Shown here: positions 29,252-40,005 of the stretch, in pieces
Layout of the letters: the number at the start of each line of letters is the position of its first letter
How positions within the stretch are numbered: position 1 is the stretch's first letter
NCBI RefSeq assembly: GCF_016918765.2
Contig: NZ_CP092104.1
Span: forward strand, 124,001 to 188,000
DNA from: Flagellatimonas centrodinii
GTDB taxonomy: Bacteria > Pseudomonadota > Gammaproteobacteria > Nevskiales > Nevskiaceae
Direction of reading: 5' to 3'
Length of the DNA: 64,000 nucleotides
Notes under the pieces: model-generated
What the model was told of the DNA's origin: nothing
Database searches by the model: none
Seen by the model: only the letters and a program-made list of their open reading frames with translations
Program-made: the position numbers and the translations under genes

Positions 29252-29694
29252 GCGCACACCCGAACCGCGGCTTCACCCTGATCGAGATGATCATCGTGGT
29301 GACGATGATCGCCATCCTCGCCTCGATCGCCATCCCCAGCTACAAGAATTACGTCATGCGGGCCAATCGCACCATTGCCAAGACGGCACTGGTCGAGCTG
29401 CAGGCTCGGCAGGAAGGCTACTACGTCGACCGCAAACGGTACGCCACGCAGTTAACCACCCTCGCCTATCCCGCCGACCCGGCCTGGGTCAGCGCGACCG
29501 GCGAGCCAGACACCGCTCTGCAGACGGATTCGATCTATCGCATCGACCTGAGTGATGTCACGGCCACCGACTACACGCTGACGGCAACGCCAGTGGGTGC
29601 CCAATCTGATGACAGTCGCTGCGGCACCCTCAGCATCATCGCCAGTGGTCGCAAGGCGGCAAGCGGGAGTGACGGCGTCGACTGCTGGCGCTAG
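29248..29694 (+). CDS. pilE: Minor type IV pilin PilE (operon 2)
   Basis: A 148-aa pilin with signal NRGFTLIEMIIVVTMIAILA (cleavage after Gly, Glu+5), then SIAIPSYKNYVMRANRTIAKTAL and the LQARQEGYYVDRKRYA segment of PilE. Two Cys (DSRCGTL, VDCWR) close the C-terminal loop. It overlaps the pilY1 stop by ATGA and ends the operon. ispH converges on it across 44 bp without an evident terminator. The pilE-ispH adjacency is also found in P. aeruginosa, so this copy sits at the ancestral position. Confidence 0.88.
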   Translation: MSAHPNRGFTLIEMIIVVTMIAILASIAIPSYKNYVMRANRTIAKTALVELQARQEGYYVDRKRYATQLTTLAYPADPAWVSATGEPDTALQTDSIYRIDLSDVTATDYTLTATPVGAQSDDSRCGTLSIIASGRKAASGSDGVDCWR

Positions 29695-29738
29695 CCGCAG
29701 CGCGTTTCAGGCCGGGCCACGCACGACCCGGGCTCGGC

Positions 29739-30701
29739 TCAACGCGGGGTGCTGCCGTCGCGCACGGCCCGTCGCAGCGCCGGCGGCAGTGAAAACACGA
29801 TGTGTTCGGCGCGGCCCGCCAATTCCTGCACTGTGGTCCCGCCCAGTTCCCTGAGACGGGCGATCACCTGCTGCACCAGCACTTCGGGCGCACTGGCCCC
29901 GGCGGTGACGCCAACGCGGGCACGATCGCGCACCCATTCCGGCTGAATATCTTCCGGGCCGTCGATGAGATAGGCCGGTACATCCCGCAGCGCCGCCAGT
30001 TCCCGCAGCCGGTTGGAGTTCGAGCTGTTCTTCGACCCGACCACCAACAGGACATCGCATTCGGTCGACAACTGCTTCACCGCATCCTGACGATTGGTGG
30101 TGGCATAACAGATGTCGTCCTTGCGGGGCCCGAGAATGGCCGGAAACCGGGCCCGTAGGGCATCGATGACCCGCGCCGTATCATCCATCGACAGCGTCGT
30201 CTGTGTGACGTAGGCCATGTGTCCGGGATTGTCGGGCGTCAGTTGCTGCACGTCCTCGGGGGTTTCCACCAGGTGGATGCGGCCGCCATGGCGGCTGTCG
30301 AACTGCCCCATCGTGCCCTCGACCTCCGGGTGCCCCGCATGACCGATCAGCACCACTTCCCGTGCTTCACGGGCGTAGCGCTGCACTTCGATGTGGACCT
30401 TGGTCACCAGCGGACAGGTGGCATCAAAAACGGTCAGATTGCGACGCGTCGCATCCTCTCGCACCTGCTGCGAGACCCCGTGTGCGGAAAAGATGCAGGT
30501 GGCGCCTTCGGGGATCTCGGCGACCTCCTCGACGAAGATCGCGCCCTTGGCCTTGAGATTGTCGACCACGAAGCGGTTGTGCACCACCTCGTGCCGCACG
30601 TAGATGGGGCTTCCCAGGGCCTCCAAGGCGCGTTCGACGATCTCGATGGCGCGGTCGACCCCGGCACAGAAGCCGCGCGGATTGGCGAGGACAATGTCCA
30701 T
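29739..30701 (-). CDS. ispH: 4-hydroxy-3-methylbut-2-enyl diphosphate reductase
   Basis: A 320-aa iron-sulfur enzyme catalysing the last MEP-pathway step, making IPP and DMAPP. The three cluster cysteines are visible: Cys12 ([10 protein letters not shown]), Cys96 region (FDATCPLV) and the one in [17 protein letters not shown] and [11 protein letters not shown] are also present. The start at 30701 gives the standard [14 protein letters not shown]. Its ATG shares one base with the lspA stop (TGATG), so the two are coupled. It is the last gene of the murJ-ribF-ileS-lspA-ispH run; the fkpB gene found between lspA and ispH in many relatives is absent. Confidence 0.96.
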   Translation of the reverse strand: MDIVLANPRGFCAGVDRAIEIVERALEALGSPIYVRHEVVHNRFVVDNLKAKGAIFVEEVAEIPEGATCIFSAHGVSQQVREDATRRNLTVFDATCPLVTKVHIEVQRYAREAREVVLIGHAGHPEVEGTMGQFDSRHGGRIHLVETPEDVQQLTPDNPGHMAYVTQTTLSMDDTARVIDALRARFPAILGPRKDDICYATTNRQDAVKQLSTECDVLLVVGSKNSSNSNRLRELAALRDVPAYLIDGPEDIQPEWVRDRARVGVTAGASAPEVLVQQVIARLRELGGTTVQELAGRAEHIVFSLPPALRRAVRDGSTPR

Positions 30702-31195
30702 CAGGATGCCCGCCGGGCCGCGCGCTCGCGGCGCCACTGCAGAATCGAGTCGAGAATCAGCAGACCGGCCCCGGTGGTAATGGCGGTATCCGCGACATTG
30801 AAGGCGGCGAAATGCCAGCCACCCCAGTAAAAATCAATGAAATCGACCACGTACCCGCGAGTGACACGGTCGATGACATTGCCCAGCGCACCGCCGAGTA
30901 TCAGCACCAGGCCGACCGCCACCAGCGGCTCGCCTCGAGGATGTCGGCGTAGCCAGATCAGGATGCCGACACTGACGGCAACGCCCAGCAACACGAAGAA
31001 CGCCGGCGGCGCGTCCTCCAGCATCGAAAACGCGGCGCCGGTGTTGCGCAGATAAACGAGGTTGAGATGCGGCACCAACGGGATCGACTCGAACCAGTCG
31101 AGGTGGCGCACCACCAATTGCTTGGTGATCTGGTCGACCAGCATGACCGCCGCCGACAGCCACAACCAATAGACGTTCTTGTACTGAAAGGACAT
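30701..31195 (-). CDS. lspA: Lipoprotein signal peptidase (signal peptidase II)
   Basis: A 164-aa inner-membrane aspartyl protease with four membrane spans. Catalytic Asp118 lies in RGYVVDFID and Asp136 in FNVADTAI, matching E. coli Asp123 and Asp141; DQITK (21-25), NTGAAFS (51-57) and GNVIDR (105-110) are further family motifs. It removes signal peptides from prolipoproteins, such as the AztD-like lipoprotein encoded at 50.7 kb. Start at 31195 (MSFQYKN); the longer frame upstream overlaps ileS. It begins 8 nt after the ileS stop. Confidence 0.96.
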   Translation of the reverse strand: MSFQYKNVYWLWLSAAVMLVDQITKQLVVRHLDWFESIPLVPHLNLVYLRNTGAAFSMLEDAPPAFFVLLGVAVSVGILIWLRRHPRGEPLVAVGLVLILGGALGNVIDRVTRGYVVDFIDFYWGGWHFAAFNVADTAITTGAGLLILDSILQWRRERAARRAS

Positions 31196-31203
31196 GACGG
31201 GTC

Positions 31204-33987
31204 TCAGATGAACCGGCGGTGTTCGCCAGCGCCGTCGACATTGTCGACGCAACGGCCGCAAAGCGTCGGGTGAGCCTCGTGTCGGCCAATATCCTCGCGA
31301 TAGTGCCAACAGCGTTCGCACTTGGCATACGGGCTAGCGATCGCCTGCACTGTCAAGGTATCGCCGTTATCCAGTGTGAAGGCAACGCCGTCGCCCGCCG
31401 GCCTCAGCTCGGCAGCGGAGGTCATGAACCAGAATCGCAGCTCGTCGCCTGGTGCGGCCAGCGCCGCCGCCATGGCCGGGCTGGCACTGAGCGTTACCTG
31501 TGCCGACAGGGCGCTACCGACGGTACCGGCGGCGCGGAGGTCTTCCAACACCTTCTTGACTGCCGTTCGCGCCAACTGCAACCGCGACCAGTCCAGGCCC
31601 TCTGCCGGCGTCTCGGGAAACCGGTGCCACGGCTGTGCGAAGACCGACGCACTGCGATCCCCCGGCAGCAGACGCCAGATCTCATCGGCCGTGAACGACA
31701 GGATCGGCGCGATCCAACGCACCAGACCCTCGGCGATGTGGAACAGCGCGGTTTGTGCCGAGCGCCGGGCGCGACTGGCACGCGGCGTGGTGTACAAGCG
31801 GTCCTTCAGCAGATCGAGATAGAGACCGCCGAGGTCGTTGACGCAGTAGTTGTGCAGGCCGTGATAGACCCGATGAAACTCGCGCTCGCGATAGGCGGTC
31901 TGCAGCTCGCGCTGGAGGCGGGCAGCCTCGCTGATGGCCCAGGCATCGACCGCCACCAGCTCGTCGGCAACGACCGCGTCGGTGGCGGGGTCGAAACCGT
32001 CAAGCGCGCCCAACAGATAGCGCGCGGTGTTGCGAATACGGCGGTAGGCATCGGCAATCCGCTTGAGCAGGTTGTCGGAGATGGCAATCTCGCCGGAGTA
32101 GTCGCTGCTGGCCACCCACAGGCGCAGGACGTCAGCCCCCAAGGTGCTAGTGACCTTCTGTGGCGCCACCACATTGCCGAGGCTCTTGGACATCTTGCGG
32201 CCCTGCTCGTCGACGGTGAAACCGTGGGTGAGCACGCTTTTGTATGGCGCATGCCCCTGCATCGCCACCGACGTCAGCAGGGACGACTGGAACCAGCCGC
32301 GGTGCTGGTCCGAGCCTTCGAGATAGATGTCCGCCTGCGCCGGCGGGGTCCGCCCGTTGGCGGTGAAACTGGCCTGGTGGACGACACCGGAGTCGAACCA
32401 GACGTCCAGGGTATCGGTGCTCTTCTCGTATTCGTCACCGACACCCCAGTCGGCGGTGGTGGTGCCGAACCAGGCTTCCAGTCCCTCCTGCGCCACCGCA
32501 TCGGCAACCCGCCGCAGCAATGCCGGTGTATCGGGGTGCAACTGCTGGGTCTCGCGATGTACGAAGACGGCCATCGGCACGCCCCAGAACCGCTGACGGG
32601 AGATGCACCAGTCGGGGCGGCCCTCGATCATCTTGGCGATACGCGCTTCGCCCCAGGCCGGAATCCACTGCGTTTCACGAATGGCCTCGGTGGCACCGTC
32701 GCGGAGCCCGGCGGCGGTCATCGACACAAACCACTGCGGCGTTGCACGCTGGATCAACGGCGACTTGTGGCGCCAGCAGTGGGGGTAGCTGTGGTGCAGC
32801 TGGCCGAGGTGAACCAACGCACCTCGCTCGCGCAGCGCCTCGATCACCACGGCATCTGCCTTACGCACGTGCAGGCCGGCCACCACCGGCGTGCCATCAA
32901 TGAATACGCCGTTGCCCGCCACCGGGTTGTAGACCGTCAGGCCGGCGGCACGCCCCACCGCATAGTCGTCGGCCCCATGGGCGGGGGCGGTATGCACCAG
33001 ACCGGTACCCGCTTCCAGGGTGACGTGTTCACCGGCCAGTACCGGCACCACACGGTCGGCAAACGGATGCCGTGCCAGAGCGTCGACCAGCGCACGTCCG
33101 GGCGCGCGCGCCAGTTCGCGTGGCTCGGCACCGACCCGGGCGGCGACGGCCGCCACCAGCTCGGCCGCCACAATCAGGGTCCGCTCACCCAGTGCAACCA
33201 GCGCGTAGTCGAGGTCGGGATTGACGCAGATCGCCTGATTCGCCGGCAGCGTCCAGGGCGTGGTCGTCCAGATGACGAAGGCCGCGCCATCGGCTGCGGC
33301 GACACCGAAGCGCCGGGCCAGATCGGTGGCGTCGTCTGCGGCAAAGGCCACGTCGATCGCCTGCGATGTCTTGTCCTGGTATTCAACCTCGGCCTCGGCC
33401 AGCGAAGAGCCACAATCGAGACACCAATGGACCGGCTTGAAGCCGCGGGTGACGTGCCCATTGGCGGCAATGGTCGCCAGTACCCGCAGCTGCTCGGCCT
33501 CGAAACCGGGCTGCATGGTGAGGTAGGGATGATCCCAGTCGGCGAGAATGCCAAGCCGCTCGAAGTCGACGCGCTGCCGTTGCACCTGGTCGGCCGCATA
33601 GGCCCGGCAGTGCGCTCGGAATTGCGCCGGGCTCAGCGTGTCGCTGACCTTGCCGAACTTCTTTTCCACCTGCAGTTCGATCGGCAGGCCGTGACAGTCC
33701 CAGCCGGGAATGAGGGCTGCCTGGCGACCGTCCAGCCGCGCCGCCTTGACCACGATGTCCTTGAGGACCTTGTTGACCGCATGTCCGATATGGATGTCGC
33801 CATTGGCGTAGGGCGGGCCGTCGACCAGCCAGAATGGCTCTGCGCCCTCGGCGGCCTTCACCACCGCCGCATAGGTCTCTTCGGCTTGCCAGCGGGCGAG
33901 CATTTCCGGCTCGCGTTTGGCGAGTTGGGCCTGCATCGGGAAGGCCGTTTCCGGAAGGTTCAGGGTGGCCTTGTAATCGGTACTCAC
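31204..33987 (-). CDS. ileS: Isoleucyl-tRNA synthetase
   Basis: A 927-aa class I synthetase that charges tRNA-Ile. Visible: the HIGH signature in GDIHIGHAVNKVLKD (~66-80), the editing domain with WTTTPWTLPANQAI (~243-256), the KMSKS loop in GRKMSKSLGNVV (~598), and a C-terminal zinc finger CERCWHY ... CGRC. Length equals that of bacterial-type IleS (E. coli 938). It lies between ribF and lspA in the conserved order. A palindrome GGCGGGCCCGCC is present in the 78-bp gap upstream, together with a TTACACT -10-like sequence (34029-34035 on the minus strand), so it may have its own promoter. Confidence 0.97.
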   Translation of the reverse strand: MSTDYKATLNLPETAFPMQAQLAKREPEMLARWQAEETYAAVVKAAEGAEPFWLVDGPPYANGDIHIGHAVNKVLKDIVVKAARLDGRQAALIPGWDCHGLPIELQVEKKFGKVSDTLSPAQFRAHCRAYAADQVQRQRVDFERLGILADWDHPYLTMQPGFEAEQLRVLATIAANGHVTRGFKPVHWCLDCGSSLAEAEVEYQDKTSQAIDVAFAADDATDLARRFGVAAADGAAFVIWTTTPWTLPANQAICVNPDLDYALVALGERTLIVAAELVAAVAARVGAEPRELARAPGRALVDALARHPFADRVVPVLAGEHVTLEAGTGLVHTAPAHGADDYAVGRAAGLTVYNPVAGNGVFIDGTPVVAGLHVRKADAVVIEALRERGALVHLGQLHHSYPHCWRHKSPLIQRATPQWFVSMTAAGLRDGATEAIRETQWIPAWGEARIAKMIEGRPDWCISRQRFWGVPMAVFVHRETQQLHPDTPALLRRVADAVAQEGLEAWFGTTTADWGVGDEYEKSTDTLDVWFDSGVVHQASFTANGRTPPAQADIYLEGSDQHRGWFQSSLLTSVAMQGHAPYKSVLTHGFTVDEQGRKMSKSLGNVVAPQKVTSTLGADVLRLWVASSDYSGEIAISDNLLKRIADAYRRIRNTARYLLGALDGFDPATDAVVADELVAVDAWAISEAARLQRELQTAYREREFHRVYHGLHNYCVNDLGGLYLDLLKDRLYTTPRASRARRSAQTALFHIAEGLVRWIAPILSFTADEIWRLLPGDRSASVFAQPWHRFPETPAEGLDWSRLQLARTAVKKVLEDLRAAGTVGSALSAQVTLSASPAMAAALAAPGDELRFWFMTSAAELRPAGDGVAFTLDNGDTLTVQAIASPYAKCERCWHYREDIGRHEAHPTLCGRCVDNVDGAGEHRRFI

Positions 33988-34065
33988 AGACGGGGCACTC
34001 GTCGGATCAAGCGGGCGGGCCCGCCAGTGTAAGGAACCGGCGCGTCGCCGTGGCGCGTGCGCAGT

Positions 34066-35010
34066 TCAGGAGAGGGGATCATCGGCAGCCGATTGCAACC
34101 AGTCACGGGCGGCATCGCGGTCCCGATGCATCTGCGCCTTGAGGGCGTCGAGCGACGCAAATCGGGTTTCGGCGCGCAGGAAATGGCGGAATGTCACGCC
34201 AATCTGCTGCCCGTAGAGGTCCCCCGGTGGGACCAGACAGTGGGCCTCCAACAGCGCCGGGGTTCCTCCGAGCGTCGGCCGCACGCCGAGGTTCGCCACG
34301 GCCGGAAGCGGGTGCCCGTCCACCGTCACGGTCACCGCATAGACCCCATGCCGCAGGGCGAGGCGATGATGCAGCGGGATATTGGCCGTCGGCATGTCGA
34401 GCGTGCGGCCCAGGCGCAGGCCGCCGCGGACCCGCCCCAGCAGTTGGAACGGGCGACCCAGCAACGCGGCCGCGGCGGTCAGATCGGCCGCCGCCAGGGC
34501 GGCACGCAGGCGGGTGGAGCTGCAGCGCGCGGCCCCCAGCGCCACGGTGTCGATGGTGTCGACGATGAAGCCTGCCGCCTGCCCGGCGGCCTGCAATGTG
34601 GCGTAGTCCCCCTGACGCTGGCGGCCATAGCGGAAATCGTCCCCGACCACCACGGCGCGCGCATCCAGATCCCGCCGCAGCAGCTCGTCGACAAACCCGC
34701 GGGGGCTGTACTCGGCAAAGCCGCGGTGGAAGCGCTGCAGCAGCACCTGGTCAACGCCCACGGCAGCGAGGTCGGACAGTTTGGTCCGCAGCGTGGTCAC
34801 CCGCGGTGGCGCGCTGTCGGGTGCGAAGTATTCGCGCGGCGTCGGCTCGAAGGTGAGCACGGTCAGCGGCAGCTGCAGCCGGTCGGCATGGGCGCGGGCC
34901 CGCGCGATCAGGGCCTGGTGCCCACGATGGACGCCGTCGAAGTTGCCGATGGTGACCACCGTCGGCCGTTGCGCATGCGCTGCATTATGTTGTCCGCGGA
35001 TCAGTTTCAT
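34066..35010 (-). CDS. ribF: Bifunctional riboflavin kinase / FAD synthetase
   Basis: A 314-aa enzyme making FMN and FAD. The N-terminal FAD synthetase module has IGNFDGVHRGHQAL (nucleotidyltransferase HxGH-like site, ~21-34) and the SSTRLRAAL region (~165). The C-terminal riboflavin kinase module has LGRTLDMPTANIP, GVYAVTV and ANLGVRPT. The start at 35010 overlaps the murJ stop by four bases (ATGA). It would provide the FMN donor FAD used by ApbE (encoded at 56.7 kb) and the cofactor of ThiO. Confidence 0.95.
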   Translation of the reverse strand: MKLIRGQHNAAHAQRPTVVTIGNFDGVHRGHQALIARARAHADRLQLPLTVLTFEPTPREYFAPDSAPPRVTTLRTKLSDLAAVGVDQVLLQRFHRGFAEYSPRGFVDELLRRDLDARAVVVGDDFRYGRQRQGDYATLQAAGQAAGFIVDTIDTVALGAARCSSTRLRAALAAADLTAAAALLGRPFQLLGRVRGGLRLGRTLDMPTANIPLHHRLALRHGVYAVTVTVDGHPLPAVANLGVRPTLGGTPALLEAHCLVPPGDLYGQQIGVTFRHFLRAETRFASLDALKAQMHRDRDAARDWLQSAADDPLS

Positions 35011-36557
35011 GACAGCTGCCGCCGCAGGTGGTGGGGACGCAGGCCGGTGGCCGCCAGCACCAGCAGATAGGTGACACCGGCAGCCACGATAATGGTCAGC
35101 AGCCGTTCGACGCGGCCGCTGAGGCCCTCGGTCAGCCAGCTCTCCACCGGGCCGTGCAGCCAGAGCACCACCGCTGCCATCAGCCCGTTGGCGAGCAGCA
35201 GGCGCAGTGCAAATCCCCCCCATCCGGCCCCGGGGCGGTAAACCCCCTCGTGGCGAAGCCGCCGCCACAACAGGACCGCGTTGATCCAGGCCGAGGTCGA
35301 GGTCGCAGCCGCCAGCACGGCATGCGGCGCCGACCATCCCCAGTGCACTGCCAGCAGGACCCCACTCAGCGACAGCACCATGCCGCACAGCAGTGCAGTG
35401 ATGGCGATGCGGACCGGCACCCGCGTTTGCTGCCGGGCATAGAACCCGGGGACCAGCACCTTGACCAGCGAGAACCCCATGAAACCGAAGGCGTAGGCCA
35501 TCAGCGCCCAGGCGGTCATCTGCGCATCCTCGGGCGAGAACGCGGCGTACTGGAACAGGGTGATGACCAGCGGCGATGCCAGCAGGAACAGGCCGAGGGC
35601 CGCCGGCACCCCGACCAGCAGTAGCACCCGCAGCCCCCAGTCGAGGGTGGCGGAGAAGTCGCCATGAGCGGCACTGGCGAACTGTGCAGACAGGGTCGGC
35701 AGGATCACGGTGCCGATCGCAATGCTGAAGATGCCCAGCGGGAACTCCATGAGGCGGTCTGCAAAATACAGCCAGCTGACGCTACCGCTCACCAGAAAGC
35801 TGGCGAGTATGGTGTCGAGCAACAGGCTCACCTGTGCGACCGAGGAGCCGATCATGATCGGCACCATCAGACTGACGATGCGTCGCACCCTCGGGGCGCC
35901 CCAGCCCCACCGCGGACGCGGCAGCAGATCCAGCCGACGCAGACTCGGCAACTGGAACAGCAGTTGCAGCACGCCGGCAGCAAACACCGCATACGCCAGC
36001 ACCCGCACCGACTCGGCGTCGATGAAGGCGGCGGCGATCAGGCAGACATTGAGAATAACCGGGGTCACCGCCGGCACCGCGAACTGCCCGTAACTGTTGA
36101 GGACGCCACCCGCCATTGCGGTGAGCGAAATGAACAGCAGGTATGGGAAGGTCCAGCGCAACATGTCGGCGCCGAGGGCGAACTGCGTCGGATCGTCGGC
36201 AAAGCCGGGGGCGAAAAGGCCCATCAACAACGGGCTGGCCAGACAGCCGACCAGGGTGATGGCGCCAAGAATCCCGCCGAGGGTGCCGGCCACCTGCGAC
36301 AACAGCAGCCGCGCTTCCGCATGTGCACCGCGGCTGCGGGTTTCGGTGAACACGGGAACAAACGACTGGGAGAACGCCCCTTCGGCAAACATGCGGCGGC
36401 CGAAGTTGGGGATTTTCAGCGCCACCAGAAAGGCGTCCATGCCGGCACCAGCGCCAAAAGCGGCGGCGAACAGGATGTCGCGGACGAAGCCGAGCACGCG
36501 CGACAGCAGCGTCATGCCACCGACCACACCGGAGGACTTGAGGAGGGAACCGGACAT
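35007..36557 (-). CDS. murJ: Lipid II flippase MurJ
   Basis: A 516-aa inner-membrane protein of the MOP superfamily with about 14 helices. It starts MSGSLLKSSGVVGGMTLLSRVLGFVRDILFA-like, with the conserved AFGAGAGMDAFLVALKIPNFGRRMFAEGAFSQSFVPV region (residues ~36-72), the classic MurJ signature holding essential charged residues. It flips lipid II across the inner membrane for peptidoglycan synthesis. It is the first gene of the minus-strand murJ-ribF-ileS-lspA-ispH run and is divergent from rpsT with a 120-bp gap. Confidence 0.95.
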   Translation of the reverse strand: MSGSLLKSSGVVGGMTLLSRVLGFVRDILFAAAFGAGAGMDAFLVALKIPNFGRRMFAEGAFSQSFVPVFTETRSRGAHAEARLLLSQVAGTLGGILGAITLVGCLASPLLMGLFAPGFADDPTQFALGADMLRWTFPYLLFISLTAMAGGVLNSYGQFAVPAVTPVILNVCLIAAAFIDAESVRVLAYAVFAAGVLQLLFQLPSLRRLDLLPRPRWGWGAPRVRRIVSLMVPIMIGSSVAQVSLLLDTILASFLVSGSVSWLYFADRLMEFPLGIFSIAIGTVILPTLSAQFASAAHGDFSATLDWGLRVLLLVGVPAALGLFLLASPLVITLFQYAAFSPEDAQMTAWALMAYAFGFMGFSLVKVLVPGFYARQQTRVPVRIAITALLCGMVLSLSGVLLAVHWGWSAPHAVLAAATSTSAWINAVLLWRRLRHEGVYRPGAGWGGFALRLLLANGLMAAVVLWLHGPVESWLTEGLSGRVERLLTIIVAAGVTYLLVLAATGLRPHHLRRQLS

Positions 36558-36605
36558 AAGCGCGGAAGTGTAGCGGGATCAACGAGCGGTCGCCGCCCCG
36601 GCCGG

Positions 36606-36634
36606 TTGACAACTGCATGACGCACCCGGACAAT
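36606..36634 (+). promoter_or_regulatory. Sigma-70 promoter of rpsT
   Basis: TTGACA (36606-36611), a perfect -35, and GACAAT (36629-36634) are separated by exactly 17 nt. The transcript would start near 36641, giving a leader of about 37 nt with AGGAG at 36665-36669. Confidence 0.8.
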
Positions 36635-36677
36635 TCGCGCCCTTCCATCGAACCGAATGCCGTCAGGAGTTTCCCCC

Positions 36678-36941
36678 TTGGCCAACATTGCCAGCGCCAA
36701 AAAGCGCGCCCGTCAGAGCATCAAGAATCGCGAGCGCAACACGGCGCAGCGGTCAATGATCCGTTCCACCATCAAGAAGGTCGTCAAGGCCTGCGACGCC
36801 GGCGACAAGGCCGCCGCCGCCACCGCATACACCGAAATGGTGCCGGTGCTGGATCGCTACGCCAACCGCGGGCAGATCCACAAGAACAAGGCTGCACGTC
36901 ACAAGAGCCGACTGATCGCCCGCATCCAGGCCATGGCCTGA
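36678..36941 (+). CDS. rpsT: 30S ribosomal protein S20
   Basis: An 87-aa basic protein, the standard S20 length ([20 protein letters not shown] ... [19 protein letters not shown]). It binds the 5' domain of 16S rRNA early in 30S assembly. The start codon is TTG at 36678, decided by AGGAG 8 nt upstream and by the family N-terminus; the longer ATG-initiated frame from 36657 adds residues foreign to S20. E. coli rpsT also uses UUG, where the weak start is part of S20 autoregulation. It is a single-gene unit between a strong promoter and a terminator. Confidence 0.96.
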   Translation: MANIASAKKRARQSIKNRERNTAQRSMIRSTIKKVVKACDAGDKAAAATAYTEMVPVLDRYANRGQIHKNKAARHKSRLIARIQAMA

Positions 36942-36957
36942 AACCAGGCGGCATCAG

Positions 36958-36985
36958 AAAAGCCGACCCAAGGGTCGGCTTTTTT
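36958..36985. terminator. Bidirectional Rho-independent terminator between rpsT and proB
   Basis: The inverted repeat AAAAGCCGACCC / GGGTCGGCTTTT surrounds a 2-nt centre (36970-36971), so the top base pairs open to form the loop. Six T residues follow on the plus strand (36980-36985), and a run of A residues on the left gives a shorter U-tract on the minus strand. It ends rpsT and sits 10 nt beyond the proB stop on the other strand. Confidence 0.9.
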
Positions 36986-36994
36986 GTGCCCGCG

Positions 36995-38131
36995 TCAGTG
37001 CTGAACCACCACCAGATTGTCGCGATGCACCAGCTCGGGCTCGCCGGCATACCCCAGCCGGGTCATTACCTCGTGACCGCGCGCGCCGAGAATGCGCCGC
37101 GCCTCGTCGGCATCGTAGTTCACCAGGCCCCGTGCCACCTCGACGCCGTCGGGCGCGAGACAGCGCACCAAATCACCGCGATCGAAACCACCCTCCACGG
37201 CGGTCACCCCCACCGGCAGCAGGCTACGGCCATCGTTGGCCGACAGCACCCGCGCCGCACCCGCGTCAAGATGCAGCGTGCCGCGAACCTGCAGCTGCCC
37301 GGCGATCCAGCGCTTGCGGGCCGCCATGGGGGTTTGCGCCGGCTTCAGCAGCGTGCCGATTTCAGCGCCGCGGGCGATCTGCAGCAAGGCGCTGGGCGCG
37401 CGACCATGGGCGATCACGGTGGCGGCGCCGGAACGGGCCGCAATCTGCGCCGCGTTGAGCTTGGTCTTCATCCCGCCCCGCCCCAGCGTCCCCTTGCTGC
37501 CGCCGGCCATGCCGACCAGCCGCGCATCCGCCAGATCCGCCTCATGAATCAGGCGGGCGTCCGGCTGCAATCGGGGATCCGCCTCGAACAGCCCGGCCTG
37601 ATCGGTGAGGATGACCAGCAGATCGGCTTCGATCAGGTTGACCGTCAGGGCGCCGAGGGTGTCGTTGTCGCCAAGACGAATCTCGTCGATGGCCACGGTG
37701 TCATTCTCGTTCACCACCGGCACCACCCCGTATTCCAATAACTGCAGGAAGGTGCCGCGTGCGTTGAGGTAGCGTTGCCGATTGGCGACGTCCTCATGGG
37801 TCATCAGAATCTGCGCCGCCTTCAGGCCATGCCCCTGGAAGGCATGCTCCCAGGCCCGCACCAGGCCCATTTGCCCGACGGCGGCGGTCGCCTGCAGTTG
37901 ATGCAACAGCTCCGGTCGTCGAGACAGGCCGAGCCGGGCCATGCCCTCGGCAACCGCACCGGATGACACCAGCACCACCTCGATACCCTGCTCAACCAGC
38001 GCGGCGATCTGCGCGCTCCAGTCGGCAATGGCGGCATGATCCAGCCCGCGCCCCTGGGCGGTGACCAGGGAACTGCCGATCTTGATGACCCAGCGACGAT
38101 GCGGGATCAGGCGTGCACGGGCGTCAGACAT
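36995..38131 (-). CDS. proB: Glutamate 5-kinase with C-terminal PUA domain
   Basis: A 378-aa enzyme that phosphorylates glutamate in the first step of proline synthesis. The kinase part begins [12 protein letters not shown] and includes [16 protein letters not shown] (~52-67), [11 protein letters not shown] (~140) and the [18 protein letters not shown] loop (~215-233). The C-terminal ~90 residues are a PUA domain ([22 protein letters not shown]). Start at 38131 fits the family, but the preceding bases are pyrimidine-rich (TCCTCCACC) with no ribosome-binding site, so it may depend on coupling with obgE, whose stop is 28 nt upstream. proA is not in the window. Confidence 0.95.
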   Translation of the reverse strand: MSDARARLIPHRRWVIKIGSSLVTAQGRGLDHAAIADWSAQIAALVEQGIEVVLVSSGAVAEGMARLGLSRRPELLHQLQATAAVGQMGLVRAWEHAFQGHGLKAAQILMTHEDVANRQRYLNARGTFLQLLEYGVVPVVNENDTVAIDEIRLGDNDTLGALTVNLIEADLLVILTDQAGLFEADPRLQPDARLIHEADLADARLVGMAGGSKGTLGRGGMKTKLNAAQIAARSGAATVIAHGRAPSALLQIARGAEIGTLLKPAQTPMAARKRWIAGQLQVRGTLHLDAGAARVLSANDGRSLLPVGVTAVEGGFDRGDLVRCLAPDGVEVARGLVNYDADEARRILGARGHEVMTRLGYAGEPELVHRDNLVVVQH

Positions 38132-38159
38132 GGTGGAGGACACGAGCGATCGAGCGAAA

Positions 38160-39555
<1,396 letters not shown>

Positions 39556-39586
39556 GTGTCGAGACTCCTAAATGGTGGGCGGCGGC

Positions 39587-39901
39587 TCAGGCGCCGACGA
39601 TGTCGGTGATCTTCACTTCGGTGAAGTTCTGCCGATGGCCCTGTTCCTTGTGATAGTGCTTGCGACGGCGATGCTTGATGATGCGGATCTTGTCGCCACG
39701 ACCGTGGGCGAGGACCTCAGCATTGACCTTGCCACCGGCGACCGTGGGCGCGCCGACCTGGATGGCCTCGCCGTCCGCGATCATCAGCACTTCATCGAAC
39801 GCCACGGTGGCGCCGACTTCAGCGTCGAGGGTTTCGATCTTGAGCTGTTCGCCGGGGGCGACCTTGTACTGTTTGCCACCGGTTTTAATGACCGCGTACA
39901 T
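39587..39901 (-). CDS. rplU: 50S ribosomal protein L21
   Basis: A 104-aa protein of standard length: [23 protein letters not shown] at the start, DEVLMIADG in the middle and [20 protein letters not shown] near the end. It binds 23S rRNA in the large subunit. It is first in rplU-rpmA-(terminator)-obgE-proB on the minus strand, behind a strong promoter and a short leader with a GCCGGG/CCCGGC hairpin (39923-39938) that could take part in autoregulation. Confidence 0.97.
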   Translation of the reverse strand: MYAVIKTGGKQYKVAPGEQLKIETLDAEVGATVAFDEVLMIADGEAIQVGAPTVAGGKVNAEVLAHGRGDKIRIIKHRRRKHYHKEQGHRQNFTEVKITDIVGA

Positions 39902-39951
39902 CGTGCACTCCGCAATAGCTGTGCCGGGAACCCCCGGCGAAAGAGCACGCG

Positions 39952-39980
39952 ATTGTAGGGATGGCGCCCCCGCAAGTCAA
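39952..39980 (-). promoter_or_regulatory. Sigma-70 promoter of rplU-rpmA
   Basis: On the minus strand TTGACT (39980-39975) and TACAAT (39957-39952) are separated by exactly 17 nt. Transcription would begin near 39945, giving a leader of about 44 nt containing the hairpin GCCGGG-AACC-CCCGGC-type element at 39923-39938. Confidence 0.85.
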
Positions 39981-40005
39981 CGATTTGTCACGAGCAAGCG
40001 TGAAA

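Noticed and set aside
31219..34032. A 937-aa open frame on the plus strand opposite ileS
   Set aside because: It mirrors the ileS gene, has no domain or signal I recognise, and long antisense frames are expected opposite GC-rich genes with third-position G/C bias.
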